From assembly GCF_011075055.1 (NCBI RefSeq), contig NC_058152.1:2232001-2296000 (forward strand): a DNA stretch of 64,000 bases. Reading direction: 5' to 3'. The notes under the pieces are model-generated. The model did not search any database and was not told the DNA's origin. It saw only the letters and a program-made list of their open reading frames with translations. This DNA comes from Mangifera indica (Eukaryota > Streptophyta > Magnoliopsida > Sapindales > Anacardiaceae). Shown here piece after piece: positions 35,713 through 47,715 of this stretch. How positions within the stretch are numbered: the stretch's first letter is position 1; each line of letters begins with the position of its first letter. A program made the position numbers and the translations under genes.

Positions 35713-37344
35713 TTACAGTGCATATACTATCTCTCCGCTACTGTCGATATCGAGGTCCGATTCAGAATCTAAATCCTCCATGTCATCATCCATGTCAAAG
35801 TTGTCTGTCATATATTGGTTCAGCCCATTCCCAACGGCTGGTATGGAGGCCTCAGCAATGATCTGCATGATCACATCGATGCTCTGCATTGGTTGATCGG
35901 GTTCTTCGTAATGACTACCCATCGTCTTTTCGTCCACCAGGTCTGCAGGCAGATTCTTCAAAAACCATGGATGGTTCCTAATTTCAGGAATCGTGATCCT
36001 CTGTACCATATGTACACAAATTAGCATGAGGTTTTAAGCAAGTCCACACACTAAAATGAAAGAAAGCAAATTCTAACATAGAGTTCTTTACTAATAACAT
36101 TATTTTATAAGCATTTGAAATCCCCATCATTATGTTTAATCACGAAACTGCAGTTGTTTAAAAGGCATGTTTCTTCACCACCATATCTCTAAAGTTGTTA
36201 CATAAATCAGGGATAATTCAAATATCTGCATAATAAACTTGGATTCTCAAGAAACAGAAATTACTCACAGTGGCAGGATCAGCAACAAAAATTCTAGAAA
36301 TCAGATCACGGCACTCCTGAGATATTTGAACAACATCTGGAATGGCATACTGGACACTGAGAATCCTCTGCATGGAGGAAATTGTAAAACATGTCTTTAG
36401 TTTAAAAAGGAAAACTGAATAAAATATGATGTAACAATAAAGATCCATTAATACTTGTATTGTTTTCCTGAAATCCTTTGGCTCCTCAGGATCCTCAAAA
36501 GGATATGCTCCCACCAACATCACATATAATGTTACACCACATGACCATACGTCTGCAATCTGCGTTGTAGCAAGAACAAAACAGCACGCTTATACATAAT
36601 CAACTGATAAGATCTATAGAGATAATTGAATATGCAAACCAATAAACCAACAATAGAATATACAAAATTTCTTACACTGAGAGGCAGGCAAATAATCTAA
36701 GTTTGAGCAATGTTTGCTAATAAAAAAAAACTCTTTTATTTTTCAGAAATTTTATTTGCCAAAATAAGAAAAAAGTTGTACAATGTAGATTCTGAATATC
36801 AACTAATGAAAGATAGAAACATAAGGGAGCCTTGAAGGCATCATACTTAAATGGGAGGATAAAAAAATTCGTGAGAGTAGAGAACTATGGGTGGGCACAA
36901 AGTTCTTCAGCAGCACAAACCAAAGGAAATTTGTAATGGCATTTTCAAAAACCTTCCAAAACCAGGGGGCAGGTCCAGCATGTGCTTCCCTACCAACCCA
37001 GAACCCCAGCTTTTCGGGGAAAAAATTATTTACATATAGTGTACCATAAATAAAGGTATATCATATTCCTAACCACATTTTCATAATTTATATAACATAT
37101 CAGAAGAGTCTTATTACAAGTTCTCTCAGAAAACACTCTCCTGCAATCAAAATTCCACTCCACTTTCCTCATGCAAATCCCAGTAGAAAATCCAATGCTT
37201 GCAATTTAGCAATAAATAGAATGTCTGTGACAATAAAATAAAAGGACAAAACATTATACTTTTCCTTTCTCTATTTTACTACTTTGAATACTTCCGAAAT
37301 AATAATTTTTGTTATAAACCTGTATTAAAAATCTGTCTTGGACA
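35713..37344 (-). pseudogene. 5'-truncated SnRK2 copy (exons 7-9 only)
   Basis: Exon 9 at 35713-36000, exon 8 at 36269-36367 and exon 7 at 36455-36559 match the complete SnRK2 and have no stops or shifts. Upstream of exon 7 the copy continues through intron 6 to 37344, then switches abruptly to NLR exon 2 sequence. The nucleotide-binding loop, catalytic HRD, DFG and activation loop (exons 1-6) are absent, so no active kinase can be made. If transcribed, it would be antisense to NLR 3 or would give only the C-terminal regulatory domain (SnRK2 box and acidic ABA box, ending [10 protein letters not shown]). Confidence 0.9.
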
Positions 37345-37362
37345 TTCGAGATCAAAAGCTTT
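37341..37362. other. Tandem-duplication junction with templated insertion
   Basis: SnRK2 intron 6 (TGTCTTGGAC, as at 53685-53694) is followed by CATTCGAGATCAAAAG, a copy of 19273-19288. The sequence then steps back to CTTTTCCGTTATACAAC, as at 19241. A short piece of NLR exon 2 therefore occurs twice within about 60 bp. This pattern fits replication template switching rather than homologous recombination. Confidence 0.8.
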
Positions 37363-40300
37363 TCCGTTATACAACAGGTGGAGACTCGTCCATTCGATAT
37401 CAAAAGCTTGTCAATAAGGTGCTCATCAATCTTTAGTACAAAGATGTACATATGCGTTTGTTTTCCGTTCAATTTCATTTTTATTGTGCATACATTGGAT
37501 ATGAAATCATTTTTAGTTTAAGTTACTAAACTTTTTTACATGTTTAATCAACCAAAGCACACTTTGATTTGGTGTAAATTTATTACAGATATTGGGAATC
37601 TGTAAGGGATCTCCTCTTGCCCTTACTGTTATTGGTAGATCACTCTGTGGGCGGCCTGCAGCAGTCTGGAAAAGTAAAGTGAAGGAATGGCAGCATGCTA
37701 CTATTTTCCATTCTAACACTGAGTTGCTTGTTTGTTTCCAAAGCAGCTTGGATGCCTTAGATGATAAGCTCAAGGAATGTTATATGGACCTTGGTTCGTT
37801 TCCTGAGTACCATAGAATTCCTGTTGCCACCCTTATCGACATGTGGGTGGAATTGTATAAAAGGGATGAAGATGATCTTTGTGCCATCCTTAGTGATCTC
37901 TCCAATGTAAATCTGTTTGATCTAGTGGTGACAAGGTATGCTGGCTATTTAGTTCTCTATAATGTAACTAAATGCTTTCTCTAATGATTTTTTCTCATAG
38001 GGATAAATGAAGAAAAGGTATTTAAAAGCAAACAAAGTTTCAGGGAGCCATAATAAAGTTTAGCATTTTGTGGTTCATTTTATGGATGACTGTCTTCAAT
38101 TGTTGCAAATCATAATTGATTGTGATGAATTTTGTATCTGTGTCACTGACTATTCATTCTATCAACTTATCAAGTCTGTCGTTTAATCTCTACAGAATTT
38201 GAATCTGATCCTAACTAATAACTTTTGCCCATTTGACTGGAAAATGGCAGTGCTGAAAGCTCCCACCACTATCACTTTGTTGAACAGCATGATCTTCTCA
38301 GAGAGCTAATTATATATCAAAGCATGTTGGAACTGGTAGAAAAGATGAAAAGACTATTCATCGAGATAAGTGGAAACAATTTTCCTGAGTGGTGGTTGGA
38401 AAAGAAATCACAACCAGTAAATGCCCGTCTCTTGTCGGTAACCAAAGGTTTTTCATTTCAAACACACCTCTGATTTTTTTTTTTTTTTTAATTTCCTATG
38501 CTCTGCTCATTCTAAATTAGACATGATTTGCAGATGATACATTCTCATCTAGTTGGTTTGATCTCGAAGCACCTGCAGTAGAAGTTGTGGTTCTAAATGT
38601 TCGAACAAAGGAGTACATGCCGAATTTTAGGGAGAAGATGAAAAATTTGAAGGTGTTGATAGTCACAGGTTGTGGATTCCTTCCTGTTGAAATAAGTAAC
38701 TTTCAACTTCTTGGTTCTTTGCCCAATCTAAAGAGAATTAGATTGGAGCAAGTTTCAATTCCTTGGTTTGACATGACAACGATGCAAATGAGACATCTGC
38801 AGAAGATATCTTTGGTTTTATGCAATGCGGGTCAGGTTTTCTGTAATTCTACCTTCCAAATTTCAAATGCATTTCCAAATCTGAAGGAGTTGGACATTGA
38901 TTATTGCAATGATCTTGAGGCACTGCCCGATGACATGGGTAATATTGTCTCCCTAAAAACTCTCAGCATCACTAATTGTCATAAGCTGCCCCAACCGCCT
39001 GACGGGATCGGCAAGCTGGTAAACTTGGAGGTACTAAAGCTTGCTTCGTGTTCTGATCTGGAAGCGTTGCCTGGCTCAATCGAGAACCTAATCAATTTAA
39101 AGTTCCTTGATATATCTGAATGTCTAAGCACCGCAGAATTGCCAGTGCAGATTGGAAGAAGCTTGGAGGAGAGAGAATGAGACGGTTTTATAGATAATGA
39201 TAGAGATAGATCAAATGGAGCTGGCGATGGAGTTTCATCAACAATTAAGAGGTCTTATTTTGTTTTCTCTGTTTTTATTTCGTATTGGTTCAGTTGAATG
39301 AAATTAACATTTTATGAATTTATGGTTATCATAATTAATCAATTAACTCATCCTGCATTCCGATTTTCCCTTTTTAGCTTCTGCATATTGTAGCATTAAT
39401 GGAGACACATTTTTTATTATTTATAATGAGCTTAATTTAATTATTATTTCCTTGTAAATTGTTGTTGTGTTTCAGTGTGTGCTCCCACTGTGTTGAGAGG
39501 AAGAAGACTGGATATTTGGAGACAAGGCCAACAAGGAAGTTGCAGCTAGATCTGAATACAATTGAAAGCTCTAGAGAAAAGATGTTTCAGCATTATTATA
39601 ATTTTCCTCAGGGTAATAAAGTATGGTCTGCCACGGAGATGCTGTGTCTGGATATTCCTGGCCTTCCTCTATCTGCATACTTTGATTACACTGCTTTTAG
39701 TGCTGATAATTCTCCTTGTCAAGGTCCTCCTAGTATAAGCCCATGTCGAAATCCTGTTAGCCCAACTGGGACTCCTTCACCGGTGAATTCCAAATTGTCC
39801 CATGAAATTGCTAGTCATGTTGAAGTCCATCCCTTGCCTCTTCCTCCAGGTTCACCCATTTCTTCACTTTCAACTTCTATTCCACATATTCTAGCTAAAC
39901 CTGAACCTTGTCGAATGAATAATCAGTGGAAAAAGGGAAATCTTATTGGACGGGGTACTTTTGGAAGTGTTTATGTTGCCAGCAATCGGTATGTGGATTC
40001 TGTGTAATCTTATTGATAGTTTCTTCTTCTGATGCAGCAAACACTAAATTTGGCTTTCCCTTTCTGACAGAGAAACTGGAGCTTTGTGTGCGATGAAAGA
40101 GGTTGAAATATTTCCTGATGACCCAAAATCTGCTGAGTGTATAAAGCAACTGGAACAGGTTGGTACCAAGCATATTGCGTTCAAAACGAACCAAATTTCT
40201 TAAATGCATGAGAGATTAAGAGGTTGCCTATAAATATATTTTGTGGTTTTCTTTGGCAGATCTCATTGGCCCTGCCGTACATGTTGTATAAGTTCTGCTT

Positions 40301-42816
40301 TTTTGAGCTATGAACATTTTTTTTTTTTGATTCACAGAGAAAAGTGAAAACATTATAACATCTCCCATCTAACTCTTTCATTTGTTTCAGGAAATCAAAG
40401 TTCTGAGCCGATTGAAGCACCCAAACATTTTGCAGTATTATGGTAGTGAAATAGTTGAGTAATCTTCTGGTTGCAGGTTTGGCATCCTGTTTGCAATGTT
40501 TGCTTGCTGTAGCATTGACTCTAAATTTTATGCATTGGCAGGTTGAAGACAAATTTTATATATATCTGGAGTATGTTCATCCTGGTTCGATTAACAAATA
40601 TGTCCGTGAACATTGTGGAGCAACGACGGAATCTGTTGTTCGCAATTTTACTCGTCATATTCTTTCGGGATTGGCTTACTTACATAGTAAAAAGACAATC
40701 CACAGGTACAAAGAGCATGCTTTATTTGAAAAGTTATCTTCGCGTACATTTAATGTGGCAAATTGAAGTATAAGAGCTTAATACATTTAATTCAGTTTAT
40801 ATGTAGAGTGAATTGTAATCTTAGGGGCAAGCCTATTACTGATTGGGATTATTTTCAGATTGTGTTATTTATTTATTTTTATATAGAGACATCAAAGGAG
40901 CTAATCTACTTGTTGATGCGTTAGGGGTTGTTAAGCTTGCTGACTTTGGAATGGCTAAACTTGTGAGTTTTCATTTAACTTTTTATATATTGTTATGTGC
41001 AATCGTCAAAGGCAGGTTTGTAATTGTGTGCCTGTGAGATCTTTAAAGTTTTCTTTCTCGCATGCATTCTCTGTTTCTTTGCCCTTTTTAAAGTGTGCAT
41101 TACGAATTTGCTTCTCTATGGTTTTCTTATTGCGAAAATTTTATTCATGCTGCTATAGCATTAGATTGAAATTTATGGGCGTTCCTGAATTTAAAAGTGA
41201 GACGAAGTCTTTAATTGGCGGATTTCTCCTTCTGCTTGGGCAAAAATGTGGCAGTATGGTACAAGCTGAAACAATGATTTGCAGTCTTTTATGTGACAAA
41301 ATTATAGCTGTATATTCTGTTAATTTTATTCCTGTATTGCTTTTAACATTAACTGTCAAATAAATTAGTGTTAGCCTTAATTTGCCTGTTGTGATCCCAT
41401 AAGTAGTGTTATTATATGTTTAAAGTGCCGGTGCTTATTCTTGCTGTTCCACTTAATACGCTATATATAATTTAGGAAAAGGTTACCTTGGATGGTTGAA
41501 ACTACTTATATAATGGCATATCAACACTACACTCATTAATTATTGCCTTAACAATCCATAATCTGGGTTCTTTTTGTTCTCTCATATTTGGCCTTAGTAA
41601 TTTTTGGGCTTCATTTATTTCTCAGCTGACTGGACAAGGAGCTGATCTTTCTTTTAAGGGAAGCCCATACTGGATGACTCCAGAGGTACATTTTTGCTGC
41701 AACATCAATTTGTGCTGGTCTATGGCTTCACAATATTGATATCAATTTTTTCCTTGCAGCTCATAATGTCTATCATGCAGAAAGATAGCAACTCTGATCT
41801 TGCGCTTGCTGTTGATATCTGGAGCTTGGGTTGTACAATAATTGAAATGTTTACTGGGAAACCTCCATGGAGTGAGTTTGAAGGGGTAAGCATCTGCTGT
41901 TTCTAAATGTTACTTAACTTATGAGCTGCAATTGGATGTAAATGTCTTGAAATGCCAAGTTGCTAATTATTCACTCTTTTGAAGAAATCTTAAATAGTTT
42001 CAGTAGTAATTGGATCTAATATCAAATTTTTTGTGTTCAGTTTGTTTGTTTGCAGTAGTTATTCTTGTTTTCCAGCATTCACTTATTGAAACTTAGAAGG
42101 TTTCAATCAATACACATTTTACATTTGTTGCAGAATGGCTTCTTTTGTGCACTGATTTGAAGAGAGTCCTCAAGTCTTTTTCAGTGATTTGCCTGCATTA
42201 ACCTGTTCTTTTGGCTTTCCAGGTTTATAATTCATTAATCGATGCTAGATCAATAGATCTTTTGCACTTTTTCCTTGGTGTTCTCTTTATTACCTGTCCT
42301 TAATATCTAATTCTGTGTCTGGTCATATTTCCTGTTTATTAGTCCTGTTTTCTGTCTTTGGTCACGACAATGAAAGGTATTGATGGTAAGTTGTTCAAGA
42401 GATTGCTTCAGGGGTCTGCAATATCAAGGGTTTTCAGTAATGGTTGCCTGTATTGATGCAGGTGGCAGCTATTTTTAAGGCTATGAAGGATATCCCAACC
42501 ATACCCGAAAATTTATCAGCTGAGGGCAAGGATTTTTTGCGATGTTGCTTCCGGACATGTCCTGCAGAGAGGCCAACTGCCAGCATTTTACTAGAATAAC
42601 AATTCTTGAAAAACTCACAACATACTGATATCACATGTTGCTCTTATTCGTTTGCTGGGATGAAAGTTACTATTTTATATAAATAAAAATTGTCTTTTGT
42701 TTTTCGTGTTTCCAATTTCTACTGTTTAGTTACAGGATGTGGGTTGTACCCTTGACAGGGTAAACCCCAAAGTCCCAGAGAATTGTGAGGGTAAAATTGA
42801 TCAATCGCATATCTAA
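37359..42816 (+). pseudogene. Chimera 3: 5'-truncated NLR-MAPKKK5 fusion with two stops
   Basis: Begins inside NLR exon 2 (37359-37418), so RPW8, P-loop and Walker B are absent. NLR exons 37589-37935, 38251-38447 and 38534-39251 follow, then kinase exons 39476-39988, 40071-40158, 40391-40453, 40542-40705, 40887-40962, 41626-41685, 41760-41885, 42462-42665 and 42736-42816. A TGA at 39178-39180, just past the LRR-MAPKKK junction, separates the halves (chimera 2 reads CGA there). A TAA at 42597-42599 ends the kinase shortly before its normal end (His codon in chimera 2). The APE motif reads TPE (GACTCCAGAG near 41676). The first base of exon 13 gives Val for Ala. The last exon is shortened. A separate kinase transcript would still contain most catalytic motifs. 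Confidence 0.85.
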
Positions 42817-43328
42817 ACAATTGAATTCAGTGCAATGAAATTGGTAATTCTATACTCTTGCATGATTTGCCGTGCATCATTTTTTATCTTCAGCGAGAAT
42901 GATCAATGATCCACCGTTGAAACTTCCAACTAAGAGTTTGCATTTGATAATTCTCCATGTTCAATCTTCTATGATCCTCCTTGTTTATGTCCTCTGTGAA
43001 TCGAGCACAGCACACAGTTCTAATATGGAGGAAATGGAGGTTATTCTATCATATATTGTCACTGTGTTGATTGATTCTTCCAAAGAATAACTTAGGAAGA
43101 TAGAGCTTGTGGGGATTGATCCAAGCCTCCTGAAGTATGAAAAGCTTTTAATAACATCCTTCCTTGGTGCAAAAGTATACCCAGGTAGACTGAATACAGA
43201 TGGAGGTTTTTGTACACTACTAATTAAAAATCTGTGCGTATGTATGTTAATATTTTACATCTCTGTAAATTTGACTAATCGAGAATCAATTTGTAGATTT
43301 TTGGTTTAACCCAATTGCCTATCAATAT

Positions 43329-43379
<51 letters not shown>

Positions 43380-45726
43380 AAAATAATTCAAATCAAAGTT
43401 TTATAAACATAGAAGAAACTTAAACTCATGTCTCTCTGTGAAAGTTATAATGTTTTACTAGTTTTATCGGCCCAAATTATTATGCATTTTACTGTTTTCC
43501 ATGTGTTGTAAAAAGTAAGGCCATTTTTAAACTTCATAGGCTCAAAGAGCCAACTAGAACCTTTTTTATATTTTACCAGGTGTTATCCCTAAAGGTTGAA
43601 TTGGTAATGATAACATCACTGGTATAAACAATACATAGAATTTTATGTTATAATTATCAGTATTTTATAATATAATATAGTACAAGAGAAAAATGATACG
43701 TATTATAAAACGTATTAAATTAATACAATATTTTATGATATGATACATTTTACTAATATGAATTAATATATTTTTTAGAAAAAAATAATATAATAAAGAT
43801 GTATATAAGAAATTTTAAATTTTCAAAAATGTTTATGATATTTTTCAAAATAATAACGTTTCAATTATAATTTTTTTATTATTTTAGTTTTTAAAAATTG
43901 TATCATATAATATAATACGTTATTTGACTATTATGTTTTATGTAAAAATAATAACATATTATTATGTGATTGAATTATATTTTATCTCTAATTTAAATTT
44001 TTTTAATTATATACTAATATATTATTGTTTATGTTAATAACATTATTATTATTATTATTATTAAGAAATCGTCTTTCAAATTAGAAAGAGAAAACTCCTC
44101 TTCTGTGGTGTGGATATATTAAACTAATAAAGATAACAAAAATTTCTAATTTTTAGGATATATGGAATTTCCCCATTTTTTAGATATATGGAACAATTTA
44201 AAAATTATAAGCGGATTATTTCTCATATTATAATTTAATTTTAAATATATGTTTTAAATAAAATTGTTATTTTAATAATTAAGATAATAAATTTTATTTT
44301 GACTTTTTAATTATAAAAATTATCAATTTACCCATCAAAAAAATAAGATAGGTTTAAAACACCTATAAAAATATAAAGAATTAAAGAAAAATCAAATTAG
44401 CTGTTATATTATTAAAAAAGTTGATTTAAATGTTTACGAAAACAAATTTTTTCATTGAAGTCAATCATGTCTACCCACGTAACTTAATTATTTAATAGGC
44501 CTATTACTACGTTCATATAACACTTATAGTATTGAATGAATCATAAATATTCGTAAAATATAGTTATTTTAATAATTAAAAAAAATTACATAGTTTGTTT
44601 ATTATATTAGATTGATCAAGTGTTATTGATGCGCATGCTATAAAATTTACATACATATTTATAAATATTAAAGAAATCAAATTATTTTTAGATCACAAAT
44701 AAAAATATCAATAAATTAGTGAAAATTATTATTATATTGAGATCACAAATCAAACCATGGCAAATTTCCTTGCTTTATTTACAACACAGGCAGCTGCACA
44801 GCACCACTTTGCCTACTTAATTAATTACCCTTTATTTATATTTACTTATTGCTATAATTTGTTGTTTATGATTTGTCATTCTTGATTGAAGTGGCTCAAT
44901 CATAGTATGACACTTGGCCTACCAAATGTTTGCGGATAAAATTTAAAACAAAAATACTGTTTATTTAATTTTTTAATATATAATTAAATACACAAATAAT
45001 TTATTATTATATAATTAAATATTATTTTATAATTAACTCAAAATAACTTAATTTAATATTCTTATCTAGACATATATTTCTATTCAAAATATACATGCTA
45101 GTCGAAGAACTTGTACTCGGGGATTGAATTTGCTTAGTTAAAGTTAAAGGACCCAATCTGATGCTTGGGTCCAAATTGGTTGACCCTCTCCTTGAATGCG
45201 GTCCAAGGAGACAATCCGGCCCTTTATTTGTTTAGACATGGCCATTGCATGGGCCAAACCATCAAACTTAACGGGCCTTATTTACCAAGCGTCTTTCAAT
45301 AATTGTTCAACAATATTATGTATATATAATTTAATTATATAAATAATATATTATTATATAATCAGATTTTATTTAATTTTTTATTAAAAAATATTTAATC
45401 ATATAAGAAGGGCTAGTTTGGTTTTTTTGGAACGACAAATGCCGTGTATTTTTATTTATTAATAAAAATTTGTTTGACACACCACTTGCAATTATTCCTC
45501 TGGCGGGTCGGTTCGTGCTTCAAAAAAAATACACTTTCTACTTTGACCTTTTTGTCCTCGGGAACTCAGTCTACTCGTCTATTAAAAGCATACAAAGTCC
45601 ATTCTAGGAAATTATCAATACAAAATTATAAAAAATGGGGACCCATTTTAGAATCTGGCTACAAAAGCAAAGACTGCCCATGTGGAATGGGGTCCCTTTT
45701 ACACATGAAAGTGAAACATACCGTGT
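42817..45726. other. 3' flank of chimera 3 and AT-rich intergenic
   Basis: Matches 24708-28399 apart from the two elements found only in copy 1. Holds the AT microsatellite at 43330-43376 and the ATATCATATCATATAATAC-type family at about 43650-43925. No gene is seen. Confidence 0.5.
43330..43376. repeat. (AT)n microsatellite
   Basis: About 23 uninterrupted AT units. The paralogous position in copy 1 (about 25280) has a T-run instead, so the array arose or expanded in this copy. Confidence 0.95.
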
Positions 45727-46711
45727 GGGCCAAGGTTTAATGTAATTGGAAATTTTTCTCTATAAATTTTAAAAAATATAAATATTTATTTATCTAATTA
45801 AAATTTATCAATATTGTTAAAAATTAAAATATTATTTATTAATTTTATTTAAAGAAAAAAATTATTTTTTTTACTTTAATTTTAAAAACTAATAATTTGT
45901 TTTTAACAATTTTATTATATTTTTTAAGGTTTTTATATTTTAAAGTTAACAGTTACTTCTCTTAAAATTCAAAATATTGTACTTACATTTTAAAAAATTT
46001 ACTTTCTTTTTTTAACGACTATTCTTCTTAATGATTCACTCCGACGTCTCATCAATCTCACAACCAACATCTTCTCTTTTTCATTGGTGGTTTTTCGATG
46101 TGAAAGCCATCAAAAATCAAACCAAAATAGTTAGATTGTCACACTGATCTGTGTGTTGCCTGATCAATGTTGCATAGACCTGGATGTTGTCCATGCGACG
46201 TTAGGCAATCGATTTGTGCGTACACCAATACACAAATTTGTGCAACAATCCGACCATTTTGATTGAATTTTTGGTGGTTTTCATATAGGAAAACCACTAA
46301 GGAGAAAGAGAAGATGCTGGTTGTGAAGTTGACGACGTATTGGATTGAACCGTTTGGAAAAACGATCATTGAAAAAAAAGAATAAATTTTTTGGGGTGTA
46401 ACATAATATTTTTAACTTTGAGAGGACAATTATTAATCTTAAAATATAAAAACTCTAGATAAAAGGGGTGAAAAAATAATTTTTTAAAATTAAAATTAAA
46501 AAACTACTAATTTTTTAAATTAAAATTAAAAAACTACTAATTTTTTAAATTAAAATAAGAAAAAAGATAAATTTTCCTCTTTTTAAATAAAATTTATAAA
46601 TAATATTTTTGTATTTGATAATAATAATAAAATATAACAACCAAATAAATATTTGAATCTTTTAAAATTTGCCCATGGAAGTTTGGTATTACACTGTACG
46701 TAAAATGGACC
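45727..46711. mobile_element. MULE-like element, copy of the one at 29415, left TIR deleted
   Basis: The left end is reduced to GGGCCAAGGTTTAATG: about 25 bp of TIR are missing compared with 29415. The interior is similar to the other copy (for example GGTTTTCATATAGGAAAACCA). The right flank GTGTAAAAT (46712-46720) matches the target site GTGTAGAAT at 8 of 9. A direct 33 bp repeat (TTTTTTAAATTAAAATTAAA type) lies near 46480-46555. Confidence 0.65.
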
Positions 46712-46969
46712 GTGTAAAATTAACGGACGAAGAGTGCACGGAAAGCAGACATCATTATAATTTCATTTGCCTCTTTCTTAGTATAATAATGTTTTTTTTT
46801 GTCTCTTTAAATAATTCAGTCAAAATTCTTTTTAACGAAAAATTATATCAAAATTGAATTATTCTTTTATAATTAACCTAATTATATTAAATAAATAAAC
46901 TTTTAAATACAATAATTAATCCTAAAATCACTTATCAGATTAATTAAAATTATAATTTTGATATATTGC

Positions 46970-47715
46970 ATTCTAAACCTATTTCTCTACTCATATTGCG
47001 GCCAACTCCCTTCTAATCCTTCTCCCTGTTCTAATATCCCCAATTTAGCTCAAAACATTATGTTCTATCTACCCATCTAGCTCAAATCAAACTCAGTATG
47101 CATCAATTTGGAGGTCCTCAGCTCACTGCCAACTCATTTCCATTAGGTAGAAAAGTGCAACAACCACCTATGTCAAAAGGAAATAGTTTTAGTTTTTCTC
47201 CCTCTTTGTATTTGTATTTGTATTTGTTTGTCTTTTGAGAAATTTAAGGGGAGAAGTGGTGGTTTGTGCGGAAAGTTGGGTGTAACAGTGGATGCCCACT
47301 AAATTACTTTGAAATTCTCCTATTTAAAGTTAGCAGGCAAAGTCCGAACTACATGGAAAGTGTCATTTTGAAAGGCAGGTTCTTCCGTTGATTAAGCCGC
47401 CGCGTGGTCAAGTCAATGTCAATGCTAAACTAGCCACAATCCACAGCCCTATATGCAATTGCGCAGTATTGTGTAGGAAGCTTCGTTTGCATTTATAAAA
47501 GCACCGGTAAGCTCTGGACTAGCTACATCTCTACCTTCTCTAATTTTTGTTTTTTGTATGTTGAAGTGAGACAGTAAAGAAGAGAGAATAACATAACCTT
47601 GATTTAAGGGAGGCTATTATTCTTCCTTCTTAGATTCGTTACAAAACGCGGATTGAAGTTGAAATTAGTTCAGTTCTTGAATTGGGTATTTGGGTTTTGA
47701 AGAGAAAGTGGCGGG
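46970..47715 (+). promoter_or_regulatory. Promoter and leader of NLR 5
   Basis: Same arrangement as NLR 3: GCC-box AGCCGCC (47395-47401), paired W-box cores (GTCAATGTCAAT from 47412) and TATAAAA (47494-47500), about 215 bp before the ATG. Confidence 0.6.

Larger units (their letters stand above)
19241..37344. repeat. Tandem duplication, copy 1 (about 18.1 kb)
   Basis: Collinear with 37359-53694. It holds chimera 2 from mid exon 2, NLR 3 and the SnRK2 copy up to intron 6. Copy 1 is longer mainly because of the elements at 26825-27720 and 28400-29213, both absent at the matching places in copy 2. Confidence 0.85.

Noticed and set aside
43330..43376. Regular short repeats that might suggest an array of the CRISPR kind
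   Set aside because: Simple AT dinucleotide microsatellite in a plant genome; no spacers.
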